From positions 1-64,000 of the forward strand of contig JAFAZK010000247.1 in the NCBI GenBank assembly GCA_019239825.1: a DNA stretch of 64,000 bases, given 5' to 3'. Position 1 is the stretch's first letter; each line of letters begins with the position of its first letter. Of the stretch, positions 26,730 to 34,972 are shown one piece after another. The position numbers and the translations under genes are program-made. This DNA comes from Verrucomicrobiota bacterium (GTDB lineage: Bacteria; Verrucomicrobiota; Verrucomicrobiia; Chthoniobacterales; JAFAMB01). The notes beneath the pieces are model-generated. The model worked only from the letters and a program-made list of their open reading frames with translations, had not been told where the DNA came from and ran no database searches.

Positions 26730-28513
26730 GCGGCGAAAAGGATTAAGTAAAGGAGAAGCACCACTCCGAAACCGAAGAGAAAAGCGTAGGCTTGGAGGTT
26801 ACCGATTTGCAGAAAACGAAGCGCGAATCCGAACCCCCAGGTCGTCCCACCCAGGCCGCGGACCAGTCCGCCATCGATAATCCAGCGGTCGACGAAGGCC
26901 GCGACTCCAGCCAGCGCGTCTTGGGTCCATTTGATAAGGACGGAATAAAACTGATCGATGTAGAAACGGTTGGCGAATAAAGGGACGCTGACGGGATCGC
27001 TGTTTTTGCCGCGGTAAAGAACAAATCCGGCGCCTATTCCGGCGATGAAAACCGCCACAGAAACCAGCATCGCCGGGATTGACGGTCCTGCCTCCTCTGC
27101 CATCGGGAAGAAGATATGTTCGATGGGCGGGAAGCCGGCTATGAGGCTGGGAATCGCTAAAAGAACCAGCGGAACCGCCATTACCGGAGGCGATTCGTGG
27201 GCATGTTCAGCAGCTTCCGAACGAGCAGAGCCCAGAAACGTCACCACAAAGAGGCGCATCATGTAAAAAGCGGTGAAGAAATTGATCACCGTGATTACCA
27301 AACCCGCGGCAGCATTGTGTTCGAACGCCGCAGCCACGATACCGTCCTTACTCCAGAAGCCCGCCAGGGGAGGACACCCGGACAATGCCAGGGTTGCTGT
27401 TAAAAAAGTCCAAAACGTGAGCGGCATCTTCTTCTTCAGTCCACCCATCTGCCACATGTTCTGTTCGTTGTGCAGTGAGTGAATCACCGAACCCGCGCCG
27501 AGGAAGAGCAGAGCTTTGAAAAAGGCATGCGTGAACAGATGAAAAAGGGCAGAGACGGGGACTCCCAAACCAACGGCGCCCACCATCAAGCCCAACTGAG
27601 ACAACGTCGAATAAGCCAAAACCCGTTTGATGTCGGACTGCTGGGTGGCCATTAACGCCGCTAGCAGCGAGGTAAATACCCCGATCCAAAGAACGACAGC
27701 TAGCGCGGCAGCGGAACTGGCAAAGAGGAAATAAACCCGCGCCAGCATGTAGACACCGGCGGCCACCATGGTTGCCGCGTGAATCAAGGCAGAAACTGGG
27801 GTCGGACCTTCCATCGCGTCCGGTAACCACACGTGCAACGGGAATTGAGCGGACTTACCGACCGCGCCGCAAAAGACAAAGAGCGCAGCAATCGTCGCGT
27901 AGGTTCCTAATCCAAGGGTGGGCCATTTCGACGATAATTCGCCAAACATCACCGTGCCCGACGCCGACCAGACCATCAAAATGCCGAGCATGAAGCCGAA
28001 ATCGCCGACGCGATTGGCTAGCAAAGCTTTATTGGCTGCGTCTGCGGCCGAGGGTCGCTCGAACCAATGGCCCACCAAGATGTAGGAGCTTACCCCGACC
28101 AGCTCCCAAAAGATGAACATCATGATGAAGTTATTGGCCAAGACGATGCCGAGCATCGAAAACATGAAGAGTGACAACCCGGCGAAATAGCGGGAGCGGC
28201 CTCGGTCGTCGTGCATGTACCCGATCGAATAGACGTGGATCAAGAGACCGACGCCGGTGACCACCAGCAGCATCATCTTGCTGAAGCCGTCTATCAGGTA
28301 GCCTATCCGGACCTGAAAAACTCCAAGGTCGATCCAATTAAAACTGACGTCCTGATCGGGGCTGCCAAATACGCTCAGACTGAAAAGAAACGAAATGGCG
28401 ACCGCCGCTACCGACAGGTAGGAACTGAGTTTCTTCAGAGGCTGAGTCGCGATCACGATCACAGCCGCAGCCAGAAGGGGAGAAAAAAGAATAATCCAGG
28501 GAGCCGAGTTCAT
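26726..28513 (-). CDS. nuoL: NADH-quinone oxidoreductase subunit L
   Basis: The distal proton-pumping subunit of complex I, 595 residues and about 16 membrane spans, near the lower end of the family's length. The ND5-type core is clear: IFWELVGVSSYILVGHWF (Glu in helix 5), QFPLHVWLPDAMEGPTPVSALIHAATMVAAGVYMLAR (Lys/His helices 7-8), STLSQLGLMVGAVGLG and GCPPLAGFWSKDGI. The shortened C-terminus still has a long lateral amphipathic helix region leading to the final transmembrane span (AYAFLFGFGVVLLLYLILFAA). It overlaps nuoM by 4 bp and follows nuoK after 3 bp. Confidence 0.96.
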   Translation of the reverse strand: MNSAPWIILFSPLLAAAVIVIATQPLKKLSSYLSVAAVAISFLFSLSVFGSPDQDVSFNWIDLGVFQVRIGYLIDGFSKMMLLVVTGVGLLIHVYSIGYMHDDRGRSRYFAGLSLFMFSMLGIVLANNFIMMFIFWELVGVSSYILVGHWFERPSAADAANKALLANRVGDFGFMLGILMVWSASGTVMFGELSSKWPTLGLGTYATIAALFVFCGAVGKSAQFPLHVWLPDAMEGPTPVSALIHAATMVAAGVYMLARVYFLFASSAAALAVVLWIGVFTSLLAALMATQQSDIKRVLAYSTLSQLGLMVGAVGLGVPVSALFHLFTHAFFKALLFLGAGSVIHSLHNEQNMWQMGGLKKKMPLTFWTFLTATLALSGCPPLAGFWSKDGIVAAAFEHNAAAGLVITVINFFTAFYMMRLFVVTFLGSARSEAAEHAHESPPVMAVPLVLLAIPSLIAGFPPIEHIFFPMAEEAGPSIPAMLVSVAVFIAGIGAGFVLYRGKNSDPVSVPLFANRFYIDQFYSVLIKWTQDALAGVAAFVDRWIIDGGLVRGLGGTTWGFGFALRFLQIGNLQAYAFLFGFGVVLLLYLILFAA

Positions 28514-28516
28514 TCG

Positions 28517-28834
28517 TCAGAATTTCAGCGAATTGAGATCTTCAACGTGGGTGGTCTGTTTGGCTCGGAAAAGAGCCACGATCACTGCCAAACCGACTGC
28601 GACCTCGGCCGCTGCCACCGTGATGATAAAGAAAACTAACACCTGCGCGTTATAATCCGGCAGCCCGGCCTGGGTATGGAATCGCGAAAAACCGACTAAC
28701 GACAAATTGGCGGCGTTGAGCATCAACTCCAACGCCATAAAAATGATGATGATGTTCCGTCTTAATAGGACTCCAGCGAATCCGACAGTAAACAGGAGGC
28801 CGCTAGCCAGCAGATAGTCATTCAGGGTAGCCAT
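28517..28834 (-). CDS. nuoK: NADH-quinone oxidoreductase subunit K
   Basis: A small three-helix subunit of the complex I membrane arm, 105 residues, normal for the family. The second helix region [21 protein letters not shown] carries the Glu that lines the E-channel/quinone-coupling path. The third helix carries a second conserved Glu ([22 protein letters not shown]). The neighbour nuoJ ends 79 bp upstream, with a direct repeat between them. Confidence 0.95.
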   Translation of the reverse strand: MATLNDYLLASGLLFTVGFAGVLLRRNIIIIFMALELMLNAANLSLVGFSRFHTQAGLPDYNAQVLVFFIITVAAAEVAVGLAVIVALFRAKQTTHVEDLNSLKF

Positions 28835-28869
28835 ATTTCATTCATCTAATTCGCCTCTGTTCCCGATTT

Positions 28870-28913
28870 ACATTCGTGTCCATTCGCGGTTCACATTCGT
28901 GTCCATTCGCGGT
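28870..28913. repeat. Tandem direct repeat in the nuoJ-nuoK gap
   Basis: Two 21-bp copies of ACATTCGTGTCCATTCGCGGT at 28870-28890 and 28893-28913 (period 23). On the coding strand they read as tandem ACCGCGAATGGACACGAAT units. The second copy touches the nuoJ stop at 28914. This is the only spacer longer than 12 bp inside the nuo operon. Confidence 0.8.
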
Positions 28914-29420
28914 CTATTTCAATTCTCTCTTACTGAGCAGAACAGCGCCGACGGAAGCGACGACTATTAACGCGCCAATAATCTGCAACGGCAGCTTGTA
29001 CTGCTGAAAAAGCGCCATCCCAACCTGCCAGGTATCACCATGCTCAGCGTTGTGGGTGATGGCGGGAAAGACCGCGTTACCGCCTTGAAAGCCATAGCAG
29101 ACATCGAACAGGACCTTAACAAATAGGACAACCACAACCAGGCCGCCAAACATCGCGATCAGATTGAAGTGTCGCCGCTGCTCGGCTTTGAGGTCCAGCA
29201 GCATGATAATGAAAAGGAACAACACCATCACGGCGCCGGCGTAGACCAGGATCTGAATGACTCCGAGGAAAAACGCATCCAGCGAAATATAGAGAGCGGC
29301 TAGCCCAAGAAAGCACACGACCAAACTCATGGCGCTGGCCACCGGGCTTCGGTTAACCACCACCATCCCGCCGAAGAACAGCATGATTAAAACAAAAATC
29401 CAAAACAGAGGTGCGGGCAT
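28914..29420 (-). CDS. nuoJ: NADH-quinone oxidoreductase subunit J
   Basis: Complex I membrane subunit of 168 residues with about five hydrophobic spans. The third helix contains the conserved LVYAGAVMVLFLFIIML block with its glycine. The C-terminal helix (IIGALIVVASVGAVLLSKR) is also typical. It starts 4 bp after nuoI. Confidence 0.93.
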   Translation of the reverse strand: MPAPLFWIFVLIMLFFGGMVVVNRSPVASAMSLVVCFLGLAALYISLDAFFLGVIQILVYAGAVMVLFLFIIMLLDLKAEQRRHFNLIAMFGGLVVVVLFVKVLFDVCYGFQGGNAVFPAITHNAEHGDTWQVGMALFQQYKLPLQIIGALIVVASVGAVLLSKRELK

Positions 29421-29424
29421 TGGT

Positions 29425-29955
29425 CTACTTTTTCTCGTTCCACTTGAAAACCAGACCAGTCATAACCCCGCCGAGCTCGTAGAGACGAGCTTTCTTATGG
29501 ACCATCTCTGCTCGGCTTAGCCCGGTAATCGCATAGTCTTTCCGCAAGAAAATTGCTTGTTCAGGACAGACCTCCTCACAAAGCCCGCAGTAGATACAGC
29601 GGACCATATCGATCTCAAATTCTTTAGGAAACTTCTCTACCTTGCGCCAGCGATCACCTTCCGGGATCTCGCCCGGCTTGATGGTAATCGCCCGGGGCGG
29701 ACAAATGAACTCACAAAGCTGGCAGGCCACGCAGCGTTCGCGTCCATGTTCGTCTGTAACTAGGGTAGGAGCGCCGCGATAATGCTCGGGCAAATGCGCA
29801 TCCCAACGTTGTTCCGGATACTGCATGGTCACCTTGGTTTTGCCGGTGAGAACTTTGATTAAGTGACCGATGGTGATCTTTAATCCGGCCAAAACGGCTG
29901 GCAGATAAAGCTTTTCACCAAAGGTTAGTTTCGGACGGGCGACAGTGTAAGCCAT
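29425..29955 (-). CDS. nuoI: NADH-quinone oxidoreductase subunit I
   Basis: Ferredoxin-like peripheral subunit that carries clusters N6a and N6b between NuoG and NuoB. The 176-residue protein contains two CxxCxxCxxxCP motifs: CVACQLCEFICPPRAI and CIYCGLCEEVCPEQAI. An amphipathic N-terminal part contacts the membrane arm. A conserved PPRAITI extension and ENW-free C-terminus are also seen. It is 11 bp downstream of nuoH and 4 bp before nuoJ. Confidence 0.96.
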   Translation of the reverse strand: MAYTVARPKLTFGEKLYLPAVLAGLKITIGHLIKVLTGKTKVTMQYPEQRWDAHLPEHYRGAPTLVTDEHGRERCVACQLCEFICPPRAITIKPGEIPEGDRWRKVEKFPKEFEIDMVRCIYCGLCEEVCPEQAIFLRKDYAITGLSRAEMVHKKARLYELGGVMTGLVFKWNEKK

Positions 29956-29966
29956 AAGCAGCGCGT

Positions 29967-31109
29967 TTATTTGGGCGCGAACGCCAGGATCAATGCGACG
30001 AGTAAGATGTTGGCTAACGCGATTTCAAAGAAGAAATACCAGCCCAAACGCATGAGCTGGTCATAACGAAACCGCGGTAAGGTCCAGCGGACCCAGATGA
30101 AGAAAAAGAGCAAAATCGAGACCTTAACGAAGAAGGCCACGATGTGAAGAAGGCCTAGTAATACTCCCCACCAGAAAGGAAGCTGTTGGGGATCGGTAGG
30201 TAAGAATGGGATGTGCCAAGCGCCAAAGAACAAGGTTACAATCACGGCGCTGCCGGTAATCATGGCCGCATATTCGCCAAGGAAGAAAAGGGCGAACTTC
30301 ATTGAGGAGTATTCGGTGTGATAGCCGCCGACTAGCTCCGTCTCCGACTCCGGCAAATCAAAGGGCAGCCGGTTAGTCTCAGCAAACATGGACACCATGA
30401 ACACGATGAAGGAAATAAACAGCGGAATCCAAAGGAGAATCTTAACTAAGGCGTTCACGCTGAAGATCGAACTGGCCAGAAGCGAAAAATCGATGCCGCT
30501 GAAGGAGATGCCTTTTATCCAAATCGGCGCAATGAGCCAACCGTTCTGGATTTGATACTGCACGATGGCCGGCAAGTTTAAGGTTCCGCAGATCAAGAAG
30601 ATCGGGATTACGGAGAGCCCGAGTGATAACTCGTACGAAATCATCTGCGAACTCGACCGGATACCTCCAAGGAACGGGTACTTTGAATTCGAAGACCAGC
30701 CAGCCAGGACGATACCGTAGACGCCTAGAGAAGATACTGCGAACACCCACAAAACGCCGATGTCCACGTTCGCCACTACCATCTGTTGGCCGAACCAGTT
30801 ACTGCCGAAAGGGACTACCGCGAGCGCCATCAGCGATGGGGCCATAGCGCAGGCAGGCGCGAGCCAATAATAGAACTTGTTAACGCTGGCCGGAGTGAAG
30901 TCTTCTTTAAGCAATAATTTCACCGCGTCGGCAATGGGTTGAAGTAGCCCCATTGGTCCCACGCGATTTGGCCCCAGACGATCCTGAATCATCGCGCTGA
31001 CCCGGCGCTCGGCATAAACCGTATAAGACACCATGGGCAGGATAATCACGAAGACCAGCCCAACGGCCTTAACCAAGGCCCAAAGCAACTGAAATAGGAT
31101 GTCCGTCAT
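29967..31109 (-). CDS. nuoH: NADH-quinone oxidoreductase subunit H
   Basis: Complex I membrane subunit forming the quinone chamber with NuoB and NuoD, 380 residues with about eight helices. The signature cytosolic loop AETNRLPFDLPESETELVGGYHTEYS (quoted here in two parts: AETNRLPFDLPE and SETELVGGYHTEYS) is intact with its acidic residues. The first loop (RRVSAMIQDRLGPNRVGP) is also typical. It begins 4 bp after nuoG and ends 11 bp before nuoI. Confidence 0.96.
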   Translation of the reverse strand: MTDILFQLLWALVKAVGLVFVIILPMVSYTVYAERRVSAMIQDRLGPNRVGPMGLLQPIADAVKLLLKEDFTPASVNKFYYWLAPACAMAPSLMALAVVPFGSNWFGQQMVVANVDIGVLWVFAVSSLGVYGIVLAGWSSNSKYPFLGGIRSSSQMISYELSLGLSVIPIFLICGTLNLPAIVQYQIQNGWLIAPIWIKGISFSGIDFSLLASSIFSVNALVKILLWIPLFISFIVFMVSMFAETNRLPFDLPESETELVGGYHTEYSSMKFALFFLGEYAAMITGSAVIVTLFFGAWHIPFLPTDPQQLPFWWGVLLGLLHIVAFFVKVSILLFFFIWVRWTLPRFRYDQLMRLGWYFFFEIALANILLVALILAFAPK

Positions 31110-31113
31110 AGTC

Positions 31114-32790
31114 TTAGGCCGACGCTGTTACCGGTTCAGCCGAAACTACCCCCTCCAGTTTTACTCCCAGGTCACCAATCCTGCTCAAGCTTAGCCCTTG
31201 AAATTGTGGAACGTTGTCGGCCATTTGTTTGAACACGTCTTCGATCAGATAAACGCCGTTTGCTCCCGTCAATTGCTGGATGATGTCCCGCAGTATTTCC
31301 CAATCTTCCCGCGCGTTGCCAGGGGATTGAATGGCGTGGTTTAATCGTTGTAACCGGCCTTTAACGTTGATCATCGATCCACGTTTTTCGGCGAACGACG
31401 CCGACGGCAAAAGTGTGGTTGCTCGTTTGCTGGTTTCGTTCGGCAAAATGTCCATCACGATTAGCGCACCCAATTTTTCAAGATCTGCCGCCTTGAAGCC
31501 GGCCTCAGTTAGGTCCTCTTGAAGGGCGACGACGGCCTTGATGTGGCCCTGGCTGACTCCCTCTGTAATTTGTTGAAGCGTAGCCCCGGGTTGATCCGAG
31601 CAGAGCCCTAAGAGCTGGGCGCCGTTGGTGTTGGGGTTACGGATGGAATTGAGCAGAAGGTCATCGGCTGGCCCAGTTCTCGGCACAATGTCGTAGTTCG
31701 GCGTCTTGAGGGAATCGACCAGCTTCTTGGCGAACCAGAGCTCTTCGTTGGTCATCCGACCGGAAGCGATCACCGCAATCTCAGTTGGCTGGAACCGTTT
31801 CAGATCTTCTGCTGCCCGAGAAACAGCCGTTGTCCAACTGGTATTTTCCAGGTTGGATAAATGCCGGATCTGCGGCTCCGTCAGACGGTCGGTCGAATTG
31901 ACAAAGTGGAAGTTCAGACGGCCGTAATCGCACATCCAAGAAGAATTTACGTCGTCGTTCTCGCGCGGAGTTTGGCGGTAGAGAACATTTTGCCGGCTAC
32001 CGATTACCGTATTACAGCCGGTGGCGCAGCTCGTGCAAATGCTTTTGGTCTCCTTGAGAAACCAGACCCGCATCTTGAATCTGAAGTCGGTGCTGGTGAG
32101 TGCGCCAACTGGACAGATGTCGACCGTGTTCAGCGAGTAGTTACTGTCTAGCACTCGGCCGGGATGAGCGGTCAAATAGGAATGGCTGCCGCGACTGGCG
32201 AAACCCAGCACATCGTCGTGAGCCACTTCTTTCATGAAGCGGATGCAGCGGGAACAAAGAATGCAACGTTCATCATCCAGGGTAACCCTAGGACCGAGGT
32301 GGACGTGCTTTGGCTTCTTAACCTTTTCTTCCCGAAAGCGTGAACCTCCGGTGCCGTATTGCACGCTGAATTCCTGCAGCTCGCATTCGCCGGCTTGATC
32401 GCAGATCGGGCAATCCAGCGGATGATTGATCAAAAGAAACTCCATCACCCCGTGGCGGCAGTCTTGCACCATCGCGGAATCCGTTCTTACCCCCATTCCT
32501 TCGGCGATATCCTGCGCACAGGAAATTTGTGGCCGCGGCATCCAGTTGATCACCGGCTTACCATCCGGACCCAGCTCCGGTTTGCGGTCCGGCCCCATTC
32601 TTGGCATGCCCATCTCGATTAGGCACATGCGGCAGTTACCCGGAGAACTCAATTTGGGATGGTAACAATATCGGGGAACAAATTTGCCGGCCTGAGCACA
32701 AGCCTCGATTACGCGTGTTCCCTTAGGGAACTGGTGCCAGACGCCGTCGATCTGTACGTTGAGAAGAGGTACTGGGTCACTCATAACCAT
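31114..32790 (-). CDS. nuoG: NADH-quinone oxidoreductase subunit G (short form)
   Basis: Iron-sulfur subunit of the NADH-oxidising arm, 558 residues and so shorter than the about 900 of enteric NuoG. The N-terminal [2Fe-2S] part shows CYHP and GNCRMCLIE with a following C. The N5 His/Cys cluster is in HPLDCPICDQAGECELQ and the N4 cluster in CILCSRCIRF with DICPVGAL. A reduced molybdopterin-oxidoreductase-like domain follows, including SICTSCATGCN, which could hold the N7-type cluster. NuoF lies 6 bp upstream and nuoH 4 bp downstream. Confidence 0.95.
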   Translation of the reverse strand: MVMSDPVPLLNVQIDGVWHQFPKGTRVIEACAQAGKFVPRYCYHPKLSSPGNCRMCLIEMGMPRMGPDRKPELGPDGKPVINWMPRPQISCAQDIAEGMGVRTDSAMVQDCRHGVMEFLLINHPLDCPICDQAGECELQEFSVQYGTGGSRFREEKVKKPKHVHLGPRVTLDDERCILCSRCIRFMKEVAHDDVLGFASRGSHSYLTAHPGRVLDSNYSLNTVDICPVGALTSTDFRFKMRVWFLKETKSICTSCATGCNTVIGSRQNVLYRQTPRENDDVNSSWMCDYGRLNFHFVNSTDRLTEPQIRHLSNLENTSWTTAVSRAAEDLKRFQPTEIAVIASGRMTNEELWFAKKLVDSLKTPNYDIVPRTGPADDLLLNSIRNPNTNGAQLLGLCSDQPGATLQQITEGVSQGHIKAVVALQEDLTEAGFKAADLEKLGALIVMDILPNETSKRATTLLPSASFAEKRGSMINVKGRLQRLNHAIQSPGNAREDWEILRDIIQQLTGANGVYLIEDVFKQMADNVPQFQGLSLSRIGDLGVKLEGVVSAEPVTASA

Positions 32791-32796
32791 CTAGCC

Positions 32797-34176
32797 CTAA
32801 TGTTTGTCCTCTGGCTTGGAGGAGGCGTTTCCGTTCTTAGAAGCATATGCCTGGAATTCGTCGCGAAATTTCCCAACAAAGCTTTGTGTGGGCCAAGCGC
32901 AGGCTTCACCGAAAGCACAGATGGTTCGCCCGGCGATGCGGTCTGCAACCGACACTAATATGTCCGCATCGCCATCGGCGCCGCCTCCATCGAGCAAGCG
33001 AGTAGTGATCTTCTGCATCCAAAGCGATCCTTCCCGGCACGGAGTGCATTGGCCGCAGCTTTCATGGCCGTAAAATTGGTTGATGTTGTTCAGAGCCCAG
33101 ACCATGTCCCGGGAATCATCCATCACAATGACTCCACCGGAGCCGGCCATAGAGCCGACTGCGGCCAAGCTGTCGAAATCCATCCGAATGTCGTCGATCC
33201 CGATCTCCGCCTCGGTCGTGCTGCCATCCGGCTGCTTGGTCTTGATCTTGTAACGTTCGTCTGCCCGCAACACTTTGGCTGAGCTGCCACCGGGGATGAC
33301 GGCTTTCAATTTGCGACCAGGATGAAGGCCTCCACAAATATCGTAGATGAGCTCGCCCATGGTCACACCGCCGACTTCGAGCTCGTAATAGCCTGGTTTT
33401 TGCACATCCCCGCTTACGCACAGGATGCGGGTGCCCGTGTTATTTGGTCGCCCAATTTTTGCGAACTCGGCGCCGCCCATCTTAACGATGTGCTTAACGT
33501 CACATAAAGTCTCGACGTTGTTGACGATCGTTGGCGACATATACAAACCGAGAGCCGCTGGAAAATAAGGTGGTTTGATCCGGGGATAGGGCCGCTTCCC
33601 TTCAATTGACTCAATCAAACCGGTTTCTTCACCGCAGATGTAAGCGCCGGCGCCGCGATGAACGTAAATCTCGAGATCAAATCCGGTTCCTAGGATGTTC
33701 TTCCCAATGAAACCGTGCTCCTTAGCTTCCTGAATGGCGCGTTCTACTATCTTCGCGCCCATCGGGAACTCGCCTCTTATATAGATGTATGCCAGACGAG
33801 CATTCACCGCGTAGCAAGCGATGATCATCCCTTCCAAAAGCTGATGCGGGTCTTGATGGAGGATATACCGATCTTTGAAGGTGCCCGGTTCAGCCTCGTC
33901 CGCGTTGCAAATCAGATAGATCGGCTTCGTCTCACCTGGTCGAATAAACCCCCACTTTGCTCCGGTTGGAAATCCGGCGCCGCCTCGTCCGCGTACCCCC
34001 GAGGCTTTGACTTCGCTCACAATCTCTTGTGGCTGCATCTTGAGGGCTTTTTTCAGTTCCTCATAGCCGCCGTCCTTCAAGTAGCAGTCGATATCGGTTG
34101 TCCAGCCTTCGCGATCAATGTTCTTGAAAACGATTCGTCTTTCGCGTGGGTGGGGAGTACGAAGAATGGCTGGCAT
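32797..34176 (-). CDS. nuoF: NADH-quinone oxidoreductase subunit F
   Basis: NADH- and FMN-binding subunit of complex I, 459 residues. The FMN/NADH site GRGGAGFPTGAKWGF lies near residue 62, and a second glycine-rich loop is EFPMGAKIVERAI. The N3 [4Fe-4S] cluster motif is ESCGQCTPCREGS with the fourth Cys in CAFGEACAWPTQSF. The substrate motif GAGAYICGEETGLIESIEGKRP is present. It begins 1 bp after nuoE. Confidence 0.97.
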   Translation of the reverse strand: MPAILRTPHPRERRIVFKNIDREGWTTDIDCYLKDGGYEELKKALKMQPQEIVSEVKASGVRGRGGAGFPTGAKWGFIRPGETKPIYLICNADEAEPGTFKDRYILHQDPHQLLEGMIIACYAVNARLAYIYIRGEFPMGAKIVERAIQEAKEHGFIGKNILGTGFDLEIYVHRGAGAYICGEETGLIESIEGKRPYPRIKPPYFPAALGLYMSPTIVNNVETLCDVKHIVKMGGAEFAKIGRPNNTGTRILCVSGDVQKPGYYELEVGGVTMGELIYDICGGLHPGRKLKAVIPGGSSAKVLRADERYKIKTKQPDGSTTEAEIGIDDIRMDFDSLAAVGSMAGSGGVIVMDDSRDMVWALNNINQFYGHESCGQCTPCREGSLWMQKITTRLLDGGGADGDADILVSVADRIAGRTICAFGEACAWPTQSFVGKFRDEFQAYASKNGNASSKPEDKH

Positions 34177-34177
34177 A

Positions 34178-34672
34178 TCACTGATATTTCTTAAGTAATT
34201 CCGGGACGCTTTCTTCAGAGACCGCTTCGTAAAAATCGTCGTTGATCATGCAGACCGGAGCTGTTCCACAGCTGGCCAGGCATTCCACAAATTCAACGCT
34301 GTATTTTCCGTCCGCGCTCTTAAGAAGATGGGCGTGATGCTGGCCGTCCGGCTTTTCGATATTGGCGTGCTTACAGAACGTATCCAGCAATGCGTAACCC
34401 CCACCCAGAGCGCAGGATAAGGTCCGGCAAATTCGAATGTGATGCTTTCCGACCGGAGTTTGCCGGAGCATTGGATAGAATGTCACCAACTCGAGAACGT
34501 TGATCGGCTCTAACTCGAGCTTGGCTGCAATCCAGGTAATTGCTTCTTCGCTTATATAACCAAAATGCTCTTGTATGAGGTGGAGCAAAGGAAGCGTAGC
34601 GCTTCGTTTTGAAACCGGGTAATGAGTGATCACTTCATCGATGCGATCTGCTAACGCCTGCGGAATTTCCAT
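34178..34672 (-). CDS. nuoE: NADH-quinone oxidoreductase subunit E
   Basis: Thioredoxin-fold [2Fe-2S] subunit (N1a) of complex I, 164 residues. The four cluster cysteines are split as usual: CRTLSCALGG and ECLASCGTAPVCMIND. The N-terminal helical bundle (SKRSATLPLLHLIQEHFGYIS) precedes the LEPINVLELVTFYPML segment. The lipoprotein gene lies 2 bp upstream and nuoF 1 bp downstream. Confidence 0.96.
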   Translation of the reverse strand: MEIPQALADRIDEVITHYPVSKRSATLPLLHLIQEHFGYISEEAITWIAAKLELEPINVLELVTFYPMLRQTPVGKHHIRICRTLSCALGGGYALLDTFCKHANIEKPDGQHHAHLLKSADGKYSVEFVECLASCGTAPVCMINDDFYEAVSEESVPELLKKYQ

Positions 34673-34674
34673 GC

Positions 34675-34968
34675 CTAGTGTTCGTTTAAAAGATCCGGTT
34701 CGCGAACCAGACGACCGTTGAAAAACTGAAGAGCGATCTTCTGTCCATCCTGCACATAGTAGTAAGTGATCAACCCTGCATACTTTTTTTCGCCGTCACC
34801 ATCATCGTCTTTTCGATCTGTCGAGTCCGGTTGCCCGAGGATCGTCTCCACTTCCTTCGGGCTCATGTTCTTCTTCACCTGCAGCAGGTTGCGATTCGCA
34901 ATTTCTCGTTTGCAACCTACGACTAATAACGCCGCGCATAACCCGACGATTAGGTACGCGCTCCGCAT
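34675..34968 (-). CDS. Small BamE/SmpA-like lipoprotein inside the nuo operon
   Basis: A 97-residue exported protein with a lipobox (LLVVGC, Cys at about 19 of the ATG form), so it is probably anchored in the outer or inner membrane. The mature part has the SmpA/OmlA-like start NLLQVKKNMSPKEVETILGQPD, a pattern shared with BamE-type small lipoproteins. A charged loop (DRKDDDGDGEKK) and a final beta-rich part (ITYYYVQDGQKIALQFFNGRL) follow. The ATG at 34968 is 4 bp after the nuoD stop; a GTG at 34983 is possible. It has no known role in complex I and its position between nuoD and nuoE is unusual. Confidence 0.75.
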   Translation of the reverse strand: MRSAYLIVGLCAALLVVGCKREIANRNLLQVKKNMSPKEVETILGQPDSTDRKDDDGDGEKKYAGLITYYYVQDGQKIALQFFNGRLVREPDLLNEH

Positions 34969-34972
34969 ATAC

